NCBI GenBank assembly: GCA_948474755.1
Contig: CAOLHI010002523.1
Span: 62,001 to 126,000, forward strand
Source: Ctenosaura bakeri
Lineage: Eukaryota > Chordata > Lepidosauria > Squamata > Iguanidae
Direction of reading: 5' to 3'
DNA length: 64,000 nucleotides
Under the pieces are notes generated by a model. It saw only the letters and a list, made by a program, of their open reading frames with translations, did not search any database and had not been told where the DNA came from. Below, in pieces: positions 1-13,549 of the stretch (within the stretch, counting starts at the first letter, position 1; every line of letters starts with the position of its first letter). The position numbers and the translations under genes were made by a program.

Positions 1-440
1 CTCCTTTCCACCTTGATGTACAACTGCTGCCGCCGCCGCCTCTTCCACCTGTTCCTCCTTTTTCTTTTCTGGTATCAGTGCTAAAGTAGACTTCCAAACA
101 TAAACAACCCAAAGATCAGGATTAAAAATAAGCTACATTTGCCCCTTTTGCTACAGTAGGTTCTCTTCAAGAGTTTATGAAGCCTTCTGTAATTTGTGTA
201 AAACTTAATGTGTGATTTTCAAATCTGTCTTTATTCTCTCCTCCACACATTTTTATATCAAGTATTTAGAGACTACTATTGATGGCATGTCAATCACATA
301 TGATAGTGAGGATGATGCATAGTTAAAATGAACAAAGTATAAGAACACAGTATTGTAAGAAAGCACAGCTAAAGAACAGGCAGTCTTGAAATGGTGTTGA
401 GATATACTGAAAGACTGCACCATAGGGGCCACAATTAGTC
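1..440. other. Intergenic, nothing recognised
   Basis: AT-rich unique-looking sequence with one short run of CCG triplets near base 31. No coding signal. Confidence 0.6.
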
Positions 441-600
441 TCAAAGCACTGCCTCAGAGTGTGGTGGAGTCTCCTTCTTTGGAGGTTTTTAAATAGAAGC
501 TAGATGGCCACCTGTTGGGGATGCTTCAATTGTATATTCCTGCATGGTTGGACTCAATGGCCCTTGTGGATTCTTCCACCTCTATGATTCTTTGATTCTG
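441..600 (+). mobile_element. CR1 LINE, 3' end fragment
   Basis: The stretch encodes the end of a CR1 ORF2 (a [15 protein letters not shown] motif, now with a stop) and finishes with the degenerate CTATGATTCT octamer run typical of CR1 3' ends. The same motif recurs in the copies at 18.2 and 35.3 kb. Confidence 0.8.
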
Positions 601-1397
601 TTTTTACAACTATGGGGTTATCACCATCAAGGCCCCCCTCTCATATCCACTAGACTAATTTATCTTACAGAAGTACATGCAACAAGAATCTTACAGTGTT
701 TTTAAGAAACTGGCAGGACCACACGATTAGAGATGGTTATTCAGTTTCCCAAACTGTTCAGCGTTTTAAAGATTAATGCTGGCACCTTGAATTGGGCCTG
801 TAAACATACAGGAATCAGGGCAGTTGGTGCAATATGTTTAGATCTCCCTTCCATTTTGAACCCATTTTAAGTTTTCAAACCATCTTCAGAGGCAGCCCTC
901 CCATAGAGCCCATTACAAATACACAGGTTTAGAAAAAAAAAAATTAGTGAATGGATGATTGTTTTAGTCAGGGTGTTAGCTGATGTATCAAAGTAATCTG
1001 CTAAAAGGAACTCTTAGCCAGCTTCACATCTTTGTCCACATTGGTTGGCTTCCAGATCCATAGTACCTGTACCTTGTAAATTTTTATTTTAACTTTAATA
1101 CCTTTGAACCTAAACCTTTCTGTGACTTGTATCCTCTCACATTCTAGGTGTTTTTTCTAGTTATGATTATATCAGCAAAGCAGGTCAGTAACCTATGAGA
1201 GTCTAGATTTGCAACTGATTGCATCTAAAGATAGGCAAGCCAAAGTCCACTCATAAAATAGGGCTCTCCCTCCTGCCCAAGACAGCCTCCTGTGCTCTCC
1301 AAAGTCAATTCTGCAGATTGATAGGCCCCCTGAATGCTGTGTGAAGGAGCAAGGGAGGAGCTGGAAGACTTTGGCATGATTACCTTGTATAGTAGAA
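601..1397. other. Intergenic, nothing recognised
   Basis: No repeat family or coding signal recognised up to the first arm of the inverted pair. Confidence 0.5.
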
Positions 1398-1609
1398 GTG
1401 TCCTTCCGCTCAGGACATTCCAAATCTGTGGCAAGGTTGTGACCCAATTTGACCTCACTCTTCTTACATATGTGCTATGAATTAATCCCATCCAAAGGTA
1501 TTCTTGTAATTTCCTTTCCTAGATCACAAAACTAAGAACAGGTTTTGCACACTCTAGAGAAGGTAGAGTGCTGGCCTTCTTTCTTATGACTCAATAGTCC
1601 AGGAATTAT
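1398..1609 (+). repeat. Left arm of a dispersed inverted duplication
   Basis: This segment is the diverged reverse complement of 2282-2490. Shared landmarks are an exact 18-mer (TTTGACCTCACTCTTCTT at 1448-1465, reversed at 2422-2439), ATTTCCTTTCCTAG, GCCTTCTTTCTT and AGTCCAGGAAT, in mirrored order. Confidence 0.8.
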
Positions 1610-2281
1610 ATCAACATTTCTTTTCCTTTGCGGTTCTGATCCTTGAAAGTTTATGCAGGCTTCTACTCTTAGGTATTAAGCACTGAGTATACATGCAGAA
1701 ACGAGTCATCTTTGGCACTCCTTCACTTCCTGTTTTCCTATGGATAAATGGACAGGTATGTTAGGTGACCAATCTCCCAAATCACTGTGTTGGGTCCCAT
1801 ATTGAGAGAAAGATGGAATCTGAAGTCAATCAGTCAGTTGATCTTAGATTGCCGAGACACCATGAAGGTTTTTTTTTAAGCTGTAGCTGGTCTTTTTTGA
1901 GGAGTCATCTATGCAGTCATAATCTGTTTTGTTTGTTTGTTGCAGTGCTTACTCTTAAGAGAGAACATTTGTTTCATGGCAGTTGAATCAAAACGGAGTG
2001 GGAGGCATGCACAGCTGATTAAAGATCTTTAGAAAGAGGGAAAGGAGCTTATGTCTGCTGAAACAGAATGGGGATGGAGCTGACACTGAAGAGCCAGGGC
2101 TCATATCTATGAGAACAGTGGCTTTTCCTTTCCATTCTTTGTTACCACTTTTCTCCCATAAATAACTCATTTGGCCATGGTTTTATGATTTCCTACTATC
2201 AGCTCCTTCTGGTTCTGAACATGATTGTCTCTGCTTCTTAAATTGTACTGTATATTCCTGGCAATAATTTGGTTGGTAGCA

Positions 2282-2490
2282 TTCCTGGACTGTTGAATTC
2301 TCTCAAGAAAGAAGGCCCAGTACTCTACCGGTATCCAGAATGTGAAAAGCTTGTTCTTTCATGAACTAGGAAAGGAAATAGTATGGAAAATAAGTTGTGA
2401 TACATTGCACAATACTTTTGGAAGAAGAGTGAGGTCAAATTGAATCACAGGCTTACCACAGATCCAGAGATGTTCCAAGTGGAAACACTT
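2282..2490 (-). repeat. Right arm of a dispersed inverted duplication
   Basis: Mirror copy of 1398-1609, about 670 bases away. Either two insertions of one unknown repeat in opposite orientation, or the arms of one larger fold-back element. No coding content was recognised between the arms. Confidence 0.8.
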
Positions 2491-2678
2491 TCACTGAGCA
2501 AGGGAGTTATTGCTGGGGTTCAAGGCAGGATTTTATCCAGAAACCTCATTGTTTCCAGCTGTCTTCCTCTGCTTTCCTGATCATCTAGCTGGTTGACTGG
2601 CAGTGTAGGTTCTTATTTTCCTTGTCTTCCATCCTGGTCAATCTTCACATGTTTATGGAGGAATCTGTGCATACTTTG

Positions 2679-2864
2679 TTGTTGTTGTGTGCCTTCAAGT
2701 CATTTCTGACTTACAGCAACTCTAAAGTGAACCTATCATGGGATTTTTCTGGGGCTGAGCGTGTGTGATGCACCCAAGTACCCAGTGAGTTTCAGTGGGG
2801 AATTGAACCTTGGTTTCCAAGGTCTATAGTCCAACACTCAAATTACTACACCACACTTGCTGTC
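2679..2864 (-). mobile_element. tRNA-derived SINE with a 14-bp target duplication
   Basis: The minus strand reads from a tRNA-like head (right side) to a (CAA)n tail preceded by GACTTGAAGGCACACAAC, as in a common squamate SINE type. It is bounded by a perfect direct repeat CTGTGCATACTTTG at 2665-2678 and 2865-2878, showing LINE-mediated insertion. The same family occurs in plus orientation at 23.1 kb. Confidence 0.88.
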
Positions 2865-2878
2865 CTGTGCATACTTTG

Positions 2879-5800
2879 AACCCTTTAAATTGGATTTGAA
2901 TGTATTTTGTTCAGATCTCTGTAATAGTCAGTATGAATTAAACAAGAATTCCTCCCCATGTGTGCTTGATTCAGGCAATCATTTATTAAGCAGACCTACG
3001 TCATGGGCATGTTATGTACTGGATGCTGCAGCTGACATCGTGCATCAGTATGATATCGTAGTCCTGCCCCATTTCCTAATCCAACATTGAAGCCCATATT
3101 AAAAACTAGTCTCAAATGACATAGTTTCATAGCACTGGTGAGGAGGGTGCTGCTAGATGACATGACCGACCTGATACAACTCTTTATCACATGATGGCTT
3201 GCTTCAGGGGCATTTATGGTCATGGCAGTGCTACCCTGATCATAAACGTTACTAGGAAAGAGTTTAACACAGTCAGAAGTTTAACTTACAACATCATAAC
3301 TGATTAACAGGATGCCAGCCTGCATTTCTCATGCTAAAGCTTGTGTTTAGCTGCGAAGGATATAAGACCTCATGCTGCTACTGGGATGCAGTTTGTAAGG
3401 TGGACCTCAGATTCCTGACAATTACTGTATATACTTTGGTGTCAGTTGTGACCTTATGAGAAAATCATTCAGCAATTTAGAGGGAGGCTGGTTGGCAGGA
3501 AGTGTAGAGAGAGCTGTCTCATTGATCAACAAGCTCATTTAGCAAACAGCTCATTAGATACATATTGGTACAAATTGTGTCCTAGTTATTATAAATCATG
3601 CCACTCTTTTCTAAGCATCGTTCCAATTATATTGCTTGCACTAAGCTGTTTGGAATTCTGGATACACTTAAAAGACTCCCACTCCCCAGAACTATACTCT
3701 AATTCAGTTTATACCAGTCAGTGGCTAGTACTACCTCAGATTAAAGGTGAAAGTTAATATAGCACTTTGATAATTAAAAAAGAACCCCTAACTTGGCATA
3801 GGAAATTAGTTTGTCAATGGCAAGCTTAGGCTATTATGTTTAACCTTCACATTTCTTTTTGGACTGTCAAATCATGTGAGCCACACCTATGTCTGAACTG
3901 ATAAAGCCCAGCTCCACCGATCTGGCATCTCAGTGAAAACTAATCCAAAGTTGCCTTTGAAGCTATGAGAGCCTTTGCACATATTCTTCTGTTCCAGGGA
4001 ACTGATCACCCATCTGATTCCATCATAGATCAAGATGAGCAGCTATTCTCTCTGTGCATTTTTCATGGTGGAGGATGGCTAAGGACATAGGCTTTATGTT
4101 TTGATGGGCTACTAAAGGGCACAGCTACTGATATCTGCTCCTCCCTCTCCATCTCCAATTTACTTGCTTAAGATCTAGACACAATTCTCCCAGTATTAAG
4201 GGCAATTTAACAACTTGGGGTCAAACTTACAGAAAAAATGGCAGGCATAGTCTTGCAATTTTACAATGATGTACGTGAAAAAAAAAATTAGGGAGTTTAC
4301 CATTGTCTCCAATTGTTATCTAAGAAGTTCAAGGAGAGTTTATGTACAAAGATAAAAAAGAACTACTCTGTGCACACAGAGCATTTGGGCCTTCAGATGT
4401 TTTTGCTTGCACACTTCCATCAATCCCGTTCTGACCAATAACAAAGGATTGTGGGAATTGTAAGCCAAAACACCTAGAGGTCCAAAGATTCTCCAGCCTC
4501 TATTAACAATATACCATGCATGAATGGAATATCTAAAGATATGCGTGCAATTATGTATAAAATACCAGCAGAGCAATGGATAAGGAATGGCTGAAACCAT
4601 CTGCATTTAAATTTTGCCCTTGAAGCTCACTGAGTACCTTGGACGGTGAAGCTGCCTCTCATCCTAATGGACCTCACAGGATAACCTGTGTATGTAGTGA
4701 AGTTAAGCTCTAATACAATCAAATTGTGGATTCAAAATACGTTCCGATGTACCACTACTAATTTAATTCAGTCTCCGAACCAGAACAGGACTTTTACTTG
4801 CTTGAAAAAAGTTTTGACTTTGTGGAGTTTTCTACTGGTAAGGATTTTTACACTTGCAGAACACCTGCTAGATGGGTATTCCAGTGGATTTCATACAGTA
4901 ACAAAAAGGTCCATGGCTTTTTTTTTTAAGCTGGTAGAATGTATTCTTGTCTACCAATGGAACATGAAGATGTGGCCTCAGTGTCTCCTGCAGCTTTTCC
5001 AGCCTGCATAGTGAAGAGCATGAAGAGAGTTAAAAGAAGACATGCTAGGCCTCTTGCATGCTTTGCAGCTGAAGAATACAAAGAGTGAAGCTGTTCCATT
5101 GGCCTTCTGTTCAAATATGCAAACAGCTGCCTGTATTGCACAGAATGCCACCAGCGTATCATTCCTTCTAGTCCACTAATGCAAAATAAGAGGAGGTGGT
5201 TCAAGCAAGACTGGAAATACTTGCAGACTGGAGAGGATGTTTGCCCCTTTCTTCATGCTGTGGCCCAGAGATCTCTCCAGGCCAGCAGGTGAAGCAACTG
5301 TTAGCCCTGGAAGGAATCTCACATTGATGCTGAGGGAGTTTCCCTTGGACTAGTAGCAGTTGTGCAGCTATTTTTTTCAGGATCACTTGGTGGAGTGGGG
5401 AAGGTTACACATGACACAGTAACAATGCTGCTGCCCCCCAGCAGCTATTATAAATTTTAAAGAACAGCTAACATTATGTGTAGTATTGCTCTTTTGTGAA
5501 TATAGTGCCATTTAACTATCTAATCTGAAATTCTGTGTGGAAGATTTCAGCACATTTTCCTTATAGTTAAATCCTTTTCTGGCAGAAAATGACACCCCAT
5601 CATGGCTGCCACAGATGTGGTCGTTTTCAGCTAATGGCTTGGTGCAATCTTGTTCTAACTTCTAAGCAAAGATTAAGAATAATCACCTCAGAAAACCCAG
5701 CAGCACAGCTATTGATTTGGTTTGCGGCCTGATTGATGGTAGTGTTCAAAGTCTCCTGATTCAACGAATGACAATTATTTAAACATACAGGAATCCGGTA

Positions 5801-6104
5801 CTTTCTGAAGACAAGCCCTGCAGACAAAACTTTCCACGTCTGCATTTCCTTGTAGCAATCTGACCTAGAGTAAGCCATATCATCTTCCACCTTCTTTAAT
5901 GCTTAAATTTTTTAAATATTGCCATTATATTATTTGGTATGCAATAGTTCTCTCCATTTTGTGGTGCAGTTATGTTCACTTTAAAAAAAAAATCAATTGA
6001 TCATGCTTTTTGCTGGACTGTCTTTATGCATTAGGCCAGAAAGACACACTACAAGGTTAAGTCCCATCCCAAAACCATACCAGGAAATGGGAGATAGGGA
6101 AATG
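2879..6104. other. Intergenic, nothing recognised
   Basis: About 3.2 kb of AT-rich DNA. Short frames occur on both strands but none has a recognisable motif or plausible gene structure. Confidence 0.5.
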
Positions 6105-6270
6105 TGTTACCCTGATCTCTGGGGGTCCCAGGAGGGGCGCCCAAATAACCAAACAACAAACACAACGACTTGGGGAAAATTAGCTGGAGCACTCACTAAG
6201 GCTAGCGAGAGGCAGGGTAACTTAGCAGGATCTTGCAACCCAGCGTCTACAGGGTCTAAAATAAAGAAGA
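6105..6270 (-). mobile_element. LTR fragment (same family as the 12.7-13.5 kb solo LTR)
   Basis: It begins TGTTACCCTG and is collinear with the reverse complement of the U5 end of the LTR at 13549 leftward (GGGGCGCCCAAATAACC, GCTAGCGAGAGGCAGGGTAA, CTACAGGGTC). The match fades near 6270, so this is a truncated copy in minus orientation. Confidence 0.75.
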
Positions 6271-6520
6271 TCCTTTGGAGTGAAATATACAGTAAAGATA
6301 TAATAGTGATTGTATAAAAAGCATGATAGACATTGTATGTATCTTTTTATTATAGATCATATAAGATTTACAATATATTGTTGGAATGGAAACAAGTAAA
6401 TAGAATGTTAAGTATATAGATAATATATATGTTTTTATACAATTAGGAAAATGAATATGACAATTGAAATATGTATGTAAATATTTGTTTCCTTTTTTAA
6501 TAAAAAGAAATTAAAAAAAG
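6271..6520 (+). mobile_element. Possible LINE 3' end (L1-like, A-rich tail)
   Basis: Very AT-rich sequence ending with AATAAAAAG and a run of A residues at 6498-6518, resembling the non-coding tail of a retrotransposon. No coding part survives, so the family is uncertain. Confidence 0.35.
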
Positions 6521-7763
6521 AAAATCTAGCGCAATGGTCATTATTTGCATATTTCTAGATCCTATTATATTCCATCCCACTCTCACAATTGTGTAAATAT
6601 GCTCTATATCTGAGAATTTCTTATTACTCTGTACTGCATCCAAAGACTTATATCCAAAGTTTATATTCACAAAAGCTCATGTGAAAATAAAAACCAGTTA
6701 GTCTTAAAGATGCTGCCATATTTCTTTTTCTTTTTTAAAAAATCTGGAGGTTGTTACCGAAGTTCCTTTTACATGTAAATATATGAAGATCTTTATGTGG
6801 TACTGGATAGCAAATATCCTATTATAGAATTCTCTATTTCGGTGTGGGATGAGCTCCTGCAAGTCAAGATTTGATCTAAAAATCTCACTGCACTCTCCTT
6901 ATTCTGAAACACATGTGTAATCATTTCAGAATGCTGCATTCAGTCCATAAAACAGGGAAATTAGAATTCTAGCCTCAGGCAGGTTTTGACATCTGATGCT
7001 CTCCTTAGCCTTGGAAAGTCATTCTGCTTTGCAGTTTCTATTCCCCAGCTGTTTCTTCTCTATACTGATCAAACTTTGCCCATTTGTATTTAGTTCAGGC
7101 CCAGTTTCAGTGAAACTCAAAAATGTTCTGCAAAAAATATGTATCCATGTATCTTGTCATTTGCTTTAATAAGCCAGGGCAGCTACATTTTGATAAGGAC
7201 TTGTGCATGCTTAAAATGAGAATATTCTTAAATCTCTTCTTTTGCTCCACGTAGCTGCAATCTATCTGCCCTGACATTCTTCCATTTGCTGTGGATCAAA
7301 ACATAAAACTAACAAGCTGTGCTTGATACAAGACTTCTCAGAAAACTTCTTGAAACATTATTAGTCATACAGTAGAACGTGCCTTGCTCTATTCTCCCTT
7401 TGCCCAAGGATATGTCAGTGTGTAGACTATGTGGCTTTGTTACATTATGCCAGACGTATCAGTGCTCTGGCTTGAAGCCTGACTTTCCTACTGTCCTGAG
7501 ACTAGGAGGGCTCCTTCTGTTTGTGGAACTCTGATAGATCCAGTAGATGCTCTTGCTTCACATGAACTGCAAACCCCCACAGGCAGAAGGGAGGGAGGCA
7601 ATTATTGATCATTTTCCTTGCCCGTGTAGTTCCTTGTGTGACTTTTCATTCCAGAGGAGGTTCCAATTCTTTGAAGTAGATTTTTGGATGCATATGAGCT
7701 TTTAGAAGGGAGGGGTAATCAAGGAAAATAATCTCCCACAACTTCCCTGAATGGGAACACCCA
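6521..7763. other. Intergenic, nothing recognised
   Basis: No repeat or coding signal recognised. Confidence 0.5.
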
Positions 7764-7855
7764 GGCCATTCCCACACTAGACTGTTATAGCTGTATTATT
7801 CCACTTTCAACATCCTATAGAATCCTAGAGTTTTTAGTCCAGTGCAGAAATGGCC
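7764..7855 (+). mobile_element. Hairpin MITE (GGCCATTTCCGCAC family), internally deleted
   Basis: Terminal inverted repeats GGCCATTCCCACACTAG and its mirror CAGTGCAGAAATGGCC enclose a shortened core. The flanks CCA (7761-7763 and 7856-7858) form a 3-bp target duplication. Confidence 0.8.
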
Positions 7856-8578
7856 CCAGTTCCTAAGGCTTTACTCTGCATAACTCTGAATTTAACTTGT
7901 TTTCAGGATGCACGTTCAACTGGAAGTGACTAGCGAGCCTTATAGTTTATGGCTCTTCCAGAGACTGCAGCTGCAGTAAATATCAGAATTCTATGGATTA
8001 ATGTCAACACACATTAATAAGAGTATCATTAGCTCCAATTAACACTCCCACAGACTGTTAAATGCATTGCATGCAAAATTAGCATCCGTGAAGCTAAACC
8101 ATACATTTGTGCTTCTGAAACGTTAATGGAAGCTGTCTTGGGTTTTAACCTCTCATGCAAAAGCCAATGCCCATATTATCTGTACATGAAAGGGCTAAGC
8201 AACAGCATGACGAGACTGAACTGTCGCTCTACAGAAATCAATAAAGCCAGACAAATAAAGTCAGTGAACCATATCCAGTGTATCTGTGGAGTTTTCAATT
8301 GCAGTGCAGTAAAAATTCCAGAAGGATAAACCATGCATTCCCTTTCACAAAATGTTTAGCTTTATATCTTACTTCATTTCATAGTTACAAACATAACAAG
8401 GGACTTCTGGTAAAAGAAGTGATTTCAAACAAATTGCCTCTTTTATTACTCCAGTGAGGTAGATATAGCCTGTATATCAGGGTGCCCACCTGGCTGCCCT
8501 TGGGACTTCCTGATTCCTCAGACTTTCTTTTGTCAAGCCAAAAAAGAGGGCAAATTGCTTCTTGTGGAAGATCACATT

Positions 8579-8790
8579 GTTACCCTGCTTGCTTGGGGCT
8601 CCCTTAGGGAGATTCCCAAAGGCTGTCAAAACCATCCCTTGTGGGGAAAATTAGCTCTGATCACTGCTTTAGCAATGCAAAGAGGGCAGGGTAATTAAGG
8701 ATCTTTAACCCAATGTTTACAGGGTCAGGCTCAGTCAGAAGTCATACAAACTGTTCAAATTTTATCGGCATAGATGTTAAAATCCATACA
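8579..8790 (-). mobile_element. LTR fragment (same family as the 12.7-13.5 kb solo LTR)
   Basis: Starts TGTTACCCTG and follows the reversed U5 region of the 13.5 kb LTR (GGGGAAAATTAGCT, GGCAGGGTAA, GGATCTTTAACCC, TACAGGGTCAGG). It is more diverged than the copy at 6105. The right boundary is approximate. Confidence 0.7.
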
Positions 8791-11700
8791 GTCACTCTGC
8801 TGCACTCACTCCAACAAGCATACAAGACTATAGAAATTTAGAAAGGTGAAAATTGAAAGAGAGAGAGAGATAAGGATTTGGGTTAATACTGTACCAATCC
8901 AGAAGTCTTCAACTGGGAGAAAACGATCTCAGCCATGCCTTTTGAGGCTGAGAGGAGCTTACCAGCTTCATGGTTTGCGGGTCTGGGAGAACTCCAAAAA
9001 AGAATGAGAAAAAGGGCCTAGTTATAGAGCTGACCCATGTCCTGGGGAACAGATGGCTGCAGTTTTACGAAGATGGATTTCAGCTTTGTAGTTCAAAGAA
9101 AATACAGCCAGGCATCCTTGTAGCTTCCTGCAATATGAGTATCTCATCCGTGGATGCATACCTCAAGGTGTCACATTCCAGGCTGTTTACATTGTTTATT
9201 TGTTCTCAGAGATTTATTGTCTCCTGATCACTGCTGAAAATCCATTCAAGTGGCCTGTGAGCTATTTGCAAAACTCACCTCGGATGTGTGACAGAAAACA
9301 GGCTACTTTTTTGATCTATCTCATAGCTCCACTACCTATGTGTCCTTCCAGTAGGTCTCTATGGCTCACTATGTTTGATATAAAATAATTATATAACCCT
9401 CAGGACATAGTGGGTTAGGGGCATTGGGGGGGTAACAACATGGTCAAAAATAGGCCCTCATAGCCACTGCAGTAGCCACTCCTGCTTACCAGATTTTGTG
9501 TGTGCGTGTGTGTGTAGAATCACATCTTATTTTAATGGTTTCAGGTCAGAGGAATGCATCCGAAAAGCTAACATGACAGAACTCTTGTAGATTTTATGTC
9601 TGGGGCTAGTAAGAAGTGGCTAGTCCTTTTGTCCTGATAATAGAAGACAAAGGTAGTTCTGATTCCTGCTGTTACAGCCCAAAGCCATGCCTGCCCTTTG
9701 GTTCCACAGCAATGGAGAGAGCACAGAGCTGTGTGTTCATGGACCACAGTTGTGCCTAACCCTCTCAGATGATGGTTTTCTCTCTCAGCTTGTCCAGTTC
9801 CTACCTAGTCCCTTTCTCTTTCTCTGAACCATCTTCAGCTCACGTTGCTTCTTATAGGCCAGGGAACTCTAACCCTTGAGGGCTGGTGGACATATTAGGA
9901 ATTTTGAGAAAATGTTATGAGTGACATTACAAAATGACTGCTGTTATGGTTGGCATCCTAGTCATGCAACATCTGTTTCAAAGAAGGGCAACCAGGCAAA
10001 GCTTAAAAGACATGTATTATATTATGTTTGAATTATTTATTTATTTATATTCTATCTTTCTCGATAAAGACCTCTGAGAAACTTAAAAATTAACAATAAA
10101 AACATTAAAAGAAAATTCACATTTAAAAAGATAAACAAAACAGCCAACATAGCAGGAAAAGTACACTGCTAGATGAAGATGATAATAGAATTGCTATCAC
10201 ACAAGCCCTTCTACCATAAAGCCATATTTTCACTGTTTTGCAGTGGGCCAAGAATAGTAGAGCTAGGTGGGCTTGCAACATCCCATAAGAGATTTCATAA
10301 TATAGTAGCCTGACTAAACAATCCTCATTCCAAGTGCCCACTTGATGAATTTCAGACAGCTGGAGAACTTAAACAAGGGCCTGACCTAAGTGTTTTGGTA
10401 GGTACATGTGGGTGGAGATGATCCCGGAGTTGTCCCACCCCTAGATCACTTAAGTCTGTATAGTCAAAAATAGTAGTTACAATTAGGATTGGGTATAACA
10501 CCTCCTGATTGAATCAGCTGGAGTGGTCACAATTAATCCTTTGTATTCCATTTTCTCAGTGGGTTTCTGTCTCTCAGCCATCATGCCACTAACTTCTGTG
10601 GTTATTTGTCACTATAAACTACCACCAAGGGTTGCAGCTAACCTCCTTTCCACAATTTCATGCACCCCCAGTCATGGAAGGAAGAGAGAAGGAGAATGAA
10701 TGTGGCAATCATGGCAGCAGCAGAGAATCTAGCACTTGCTCCCAGCAATACTACTGCTTCATTTTCTCAGCTTTCTTATTTCCCAGCAGCTTCACCCTGC
10801 TGGTAGGTATAAGATGGTCCAGGGTAAAAAAATGGAAGGCTTGGAAAGCAAAGCAGGAGTGATCATGAGGCACAATTGACCACTTTCTGAGTCTGGCTTG
10901 CTTGCTGCTCTCTCATTCCTTCCTTCTCTCCCCCTGCTGCTGTCACATCCAAGCCAAATGAAGAAACAGGGCTGCTGTCTTCTTGAATGAGTCTTCAGTA
11001 CGAGGCTGTTTGGAAGGGGAATTGGCCAACTGGGGAAATTATCTGTGCCACAACACTGGTGATTTCAGTAATCCCCTTCTCTTCTCACAATACCTTCTCT
11101 GAGATTCCATTCAGGGAACTGCGGTCTCTCTATACAGGAGAACCAGTTGCTGTGGTTGTGATTCTTAATTCCACTTAGAGGCAGCAGCCGTGGTGGTAAG
11201 GGAAGGTAAGGGCTTATTCTGTCCCAGTTTTCATCTGTTAAATGTCAGAGGGTATGATCTCTCAAGAGAAAGGGATGCCATTGACTTGGCAGGTCTAATG
11301 CCAGGTATAAGGCAGATATGTATGCCAGCTTGAATGTTGAAAGATATGAATGCCAGCAATATCAACTGCAGCAAAGGGCTCTCTGTCATCCCTGGGCACC
11401 TAGTTGCAGTGATGGATTCAGCAATACCTTCAGACCATGTGTTTTGATTCTTAAGTGGGAGTGCAACCTTGTCCAAAACAAATTGAATCCTGTACCAACG
11501 TATTATCCCACCAATCTTAGATGTACTTCATTTAAGTCCCGCCCTCCCCAACTATCCATTCCATCATTGCTGTCATATACCAGCTCAGGACTGCCACCGC
11601 TTCCCAGGGATCAAACGAAAATGAAAGGGTTTGTTCAGTATCATCAGGACATTGTTGTCATTTTTGTCCAGATCTCTGGATGCCCTTTGCCCAGCAAGTT

Positions 11701-12677
11701 CATGTAGATGAAAGACGGGGAACCTCTTTCAGCCCAAGAGTCAAACACAATTTTAGAGAAGTGCCCAGTGCTGCACTCTAGTGGTCTGTGGGACCAAAGA
11801 TCAATATTGAGACCCAAAATACCATCCTATTTTACTTTTAATCCCTTACTGCCAGCATGTCAGATCCCTTCTCGTGGCTGGTCCCACATTTCACACCCTT
11901 TGGCTTCTATCACTCACATTGCCCGTTTATCCTTAAAATTCCTCCCTGGATCTGATATTTGGGCCCCAAAGGACCCCACTATCTATTTATTGATGTGTTC
12001 AGTTTGGTAACACATAACTGATTCTTTTTATTAATTCTTAAATGAAATTGCATTTAGCTGTAGAAAATAAAACAATGAAGATTTATTGTATAACAAGTTA
12101 AAGATCTAGTGTTCTGCTGGCTCCACATACAATGCTATATAATCCCTTAGTGAAACAAATTTTCCCCTGAAATCTTTCCACACTCTCAGTTCCCATCAAA
12201 CCAAAGACACTATTGTGATATTATGCAAGCTTAGCACAAATATTTTCCTGTCCCTAATTGGCTCCATTTATACCTGTTCTCAGGATTTAATCCATTCCTA
12301 TATGCCCCTATCTCTGTTTCTAACTGGCCTTATCTGACACATTAATGGACAAGCCTCTAGTTTTATCTTCTTTCCTCCATAGCCACCCCACCCACAGCAT
12401 TCCAAAGGCTGGAATAGGCTAACTTCACTCAGGCCATGGAGGCGTAAGCTTTCTTCGCAGCCACTAAACACTATAAGCCTTATAAGACAGACATTTTATC
12501 GTCTTTGATGGGGGCATACAAAAGCTAGGAAACCTCTAAACTTATTCTTCTCAGGCTATCTTATGTGCCTCTCCCCCCCCCCGCGATTTATTTATTCAGT
12601 GTACCTGGGACTATCACGAAATCTGTCACCCTTAGTTGCAACCATTTCTTTCTTTCCTGGAAAATGGCAGCCAATGG
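8791..12677. other. Intergenic, with faint repeat traces
   Basis: No gene seen. At 10028-10135 an (ATTT)n tract followed by a TATTCTATCTTTCTC segment resembles an inverted L2-like 3' tail. A segment around 11708-11770 faintly resembles a hAT-type terminal region. Reading frames here lack recognisable motifs. Confidence 0.4.
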
Positions 12678-13549
12678 TGTTATCACGGTTGTGATATGTC
12701 TGGTGAGAGCACTAGATATCCTTTTGATATCAAATAATTTGGCCTTTGCTTGACCTTTCTCTGCCACTCTACTCCACGTGTTTGCAGAGGTCCACTGGGC
12801 AAGCACGTATTGGGCGCGGTTGTTAATGGTTGTACATTCCAAAACCTCATTCAGGCAGGCAACTTAAACCTCTCCGATGCTTTAGGGAAAAACCTTCTTG
12901 CAAACTGGCTTTGCTCGGTGCATATCTTTACAAAGCCGCACGGCCAAGAGCCGAGCCATTCCTTTATGTTGGGCCATCAGCATACTGGCCAGACTATTGT
13001 CATCCAGCACTAAGCTCATCATGCAAAACTTGACCTTTTCCAACTCCCTTGTCCAGCTCCAAAATTCCTTTGTTCTCACCGAACATGGCATAGCCTGTAG
13101 GTAAACTCCACCCTATAAAAAGTCCCCACTTTCGGGACTTCCTCAGAACACTTTGGACTTCCATCCCACCTTGCTGTCGGTTTGTCCAGTGAAGTCCCCT
13201 CAGCAAACCGCGCTGAGCTTCCATCCCTGCAACCTCATCGTCTCTCCAGGACTACGAGACCAGGTGTCGTATCACCCATTCCCCAAAGCTCTCCATTTCT
13301 ATTTCTCAGTTAGCTAGTGTATGTCGTGTCTTTCGTGTTTCTTGTTTTCAATAAAATATTATTTGTTACTTTAAAACCTTGTCTAGCCGCTCTCTGACCT
13401 GACGCTGTATACATAGGGTTAAAGATCCTAGCTGAAGTTACCCTGCCTCTCGCTAGCTTAAGAGAGTGCTCGAGCTTAATTTCCCCATCTTGTGCTTCTG
13501 TTTGGTTATTTGGGCGCCCCTCCCGGGACCCCCAACATACAGGGTAACA
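12678..13549 (+). mobile_element. Solo LTR (endogenous retrovirus or LTR retrotransposon)
   Basis: Terminal TGTTATC...GGTAACA inverted ends are flanked by a 4-bp duplication ATGG (12674-12677 and 13550-13553). Inside, in order, are a TATAAAA box (13114-13120) and an AATAAA signal (13350-13355), matching U3-R-U5 layout, with a long U5 of about 190 bases. No primer-binding site or coding region follows, so it is a solo LTR left by recombination. Fragments of the same family lie at 6.1 and 8.6 kb. The left boundary is less certain than the right. A 4-bp duplication is common for class I endogenous retroviruses but not diagnostic. Confidence 0.75.
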
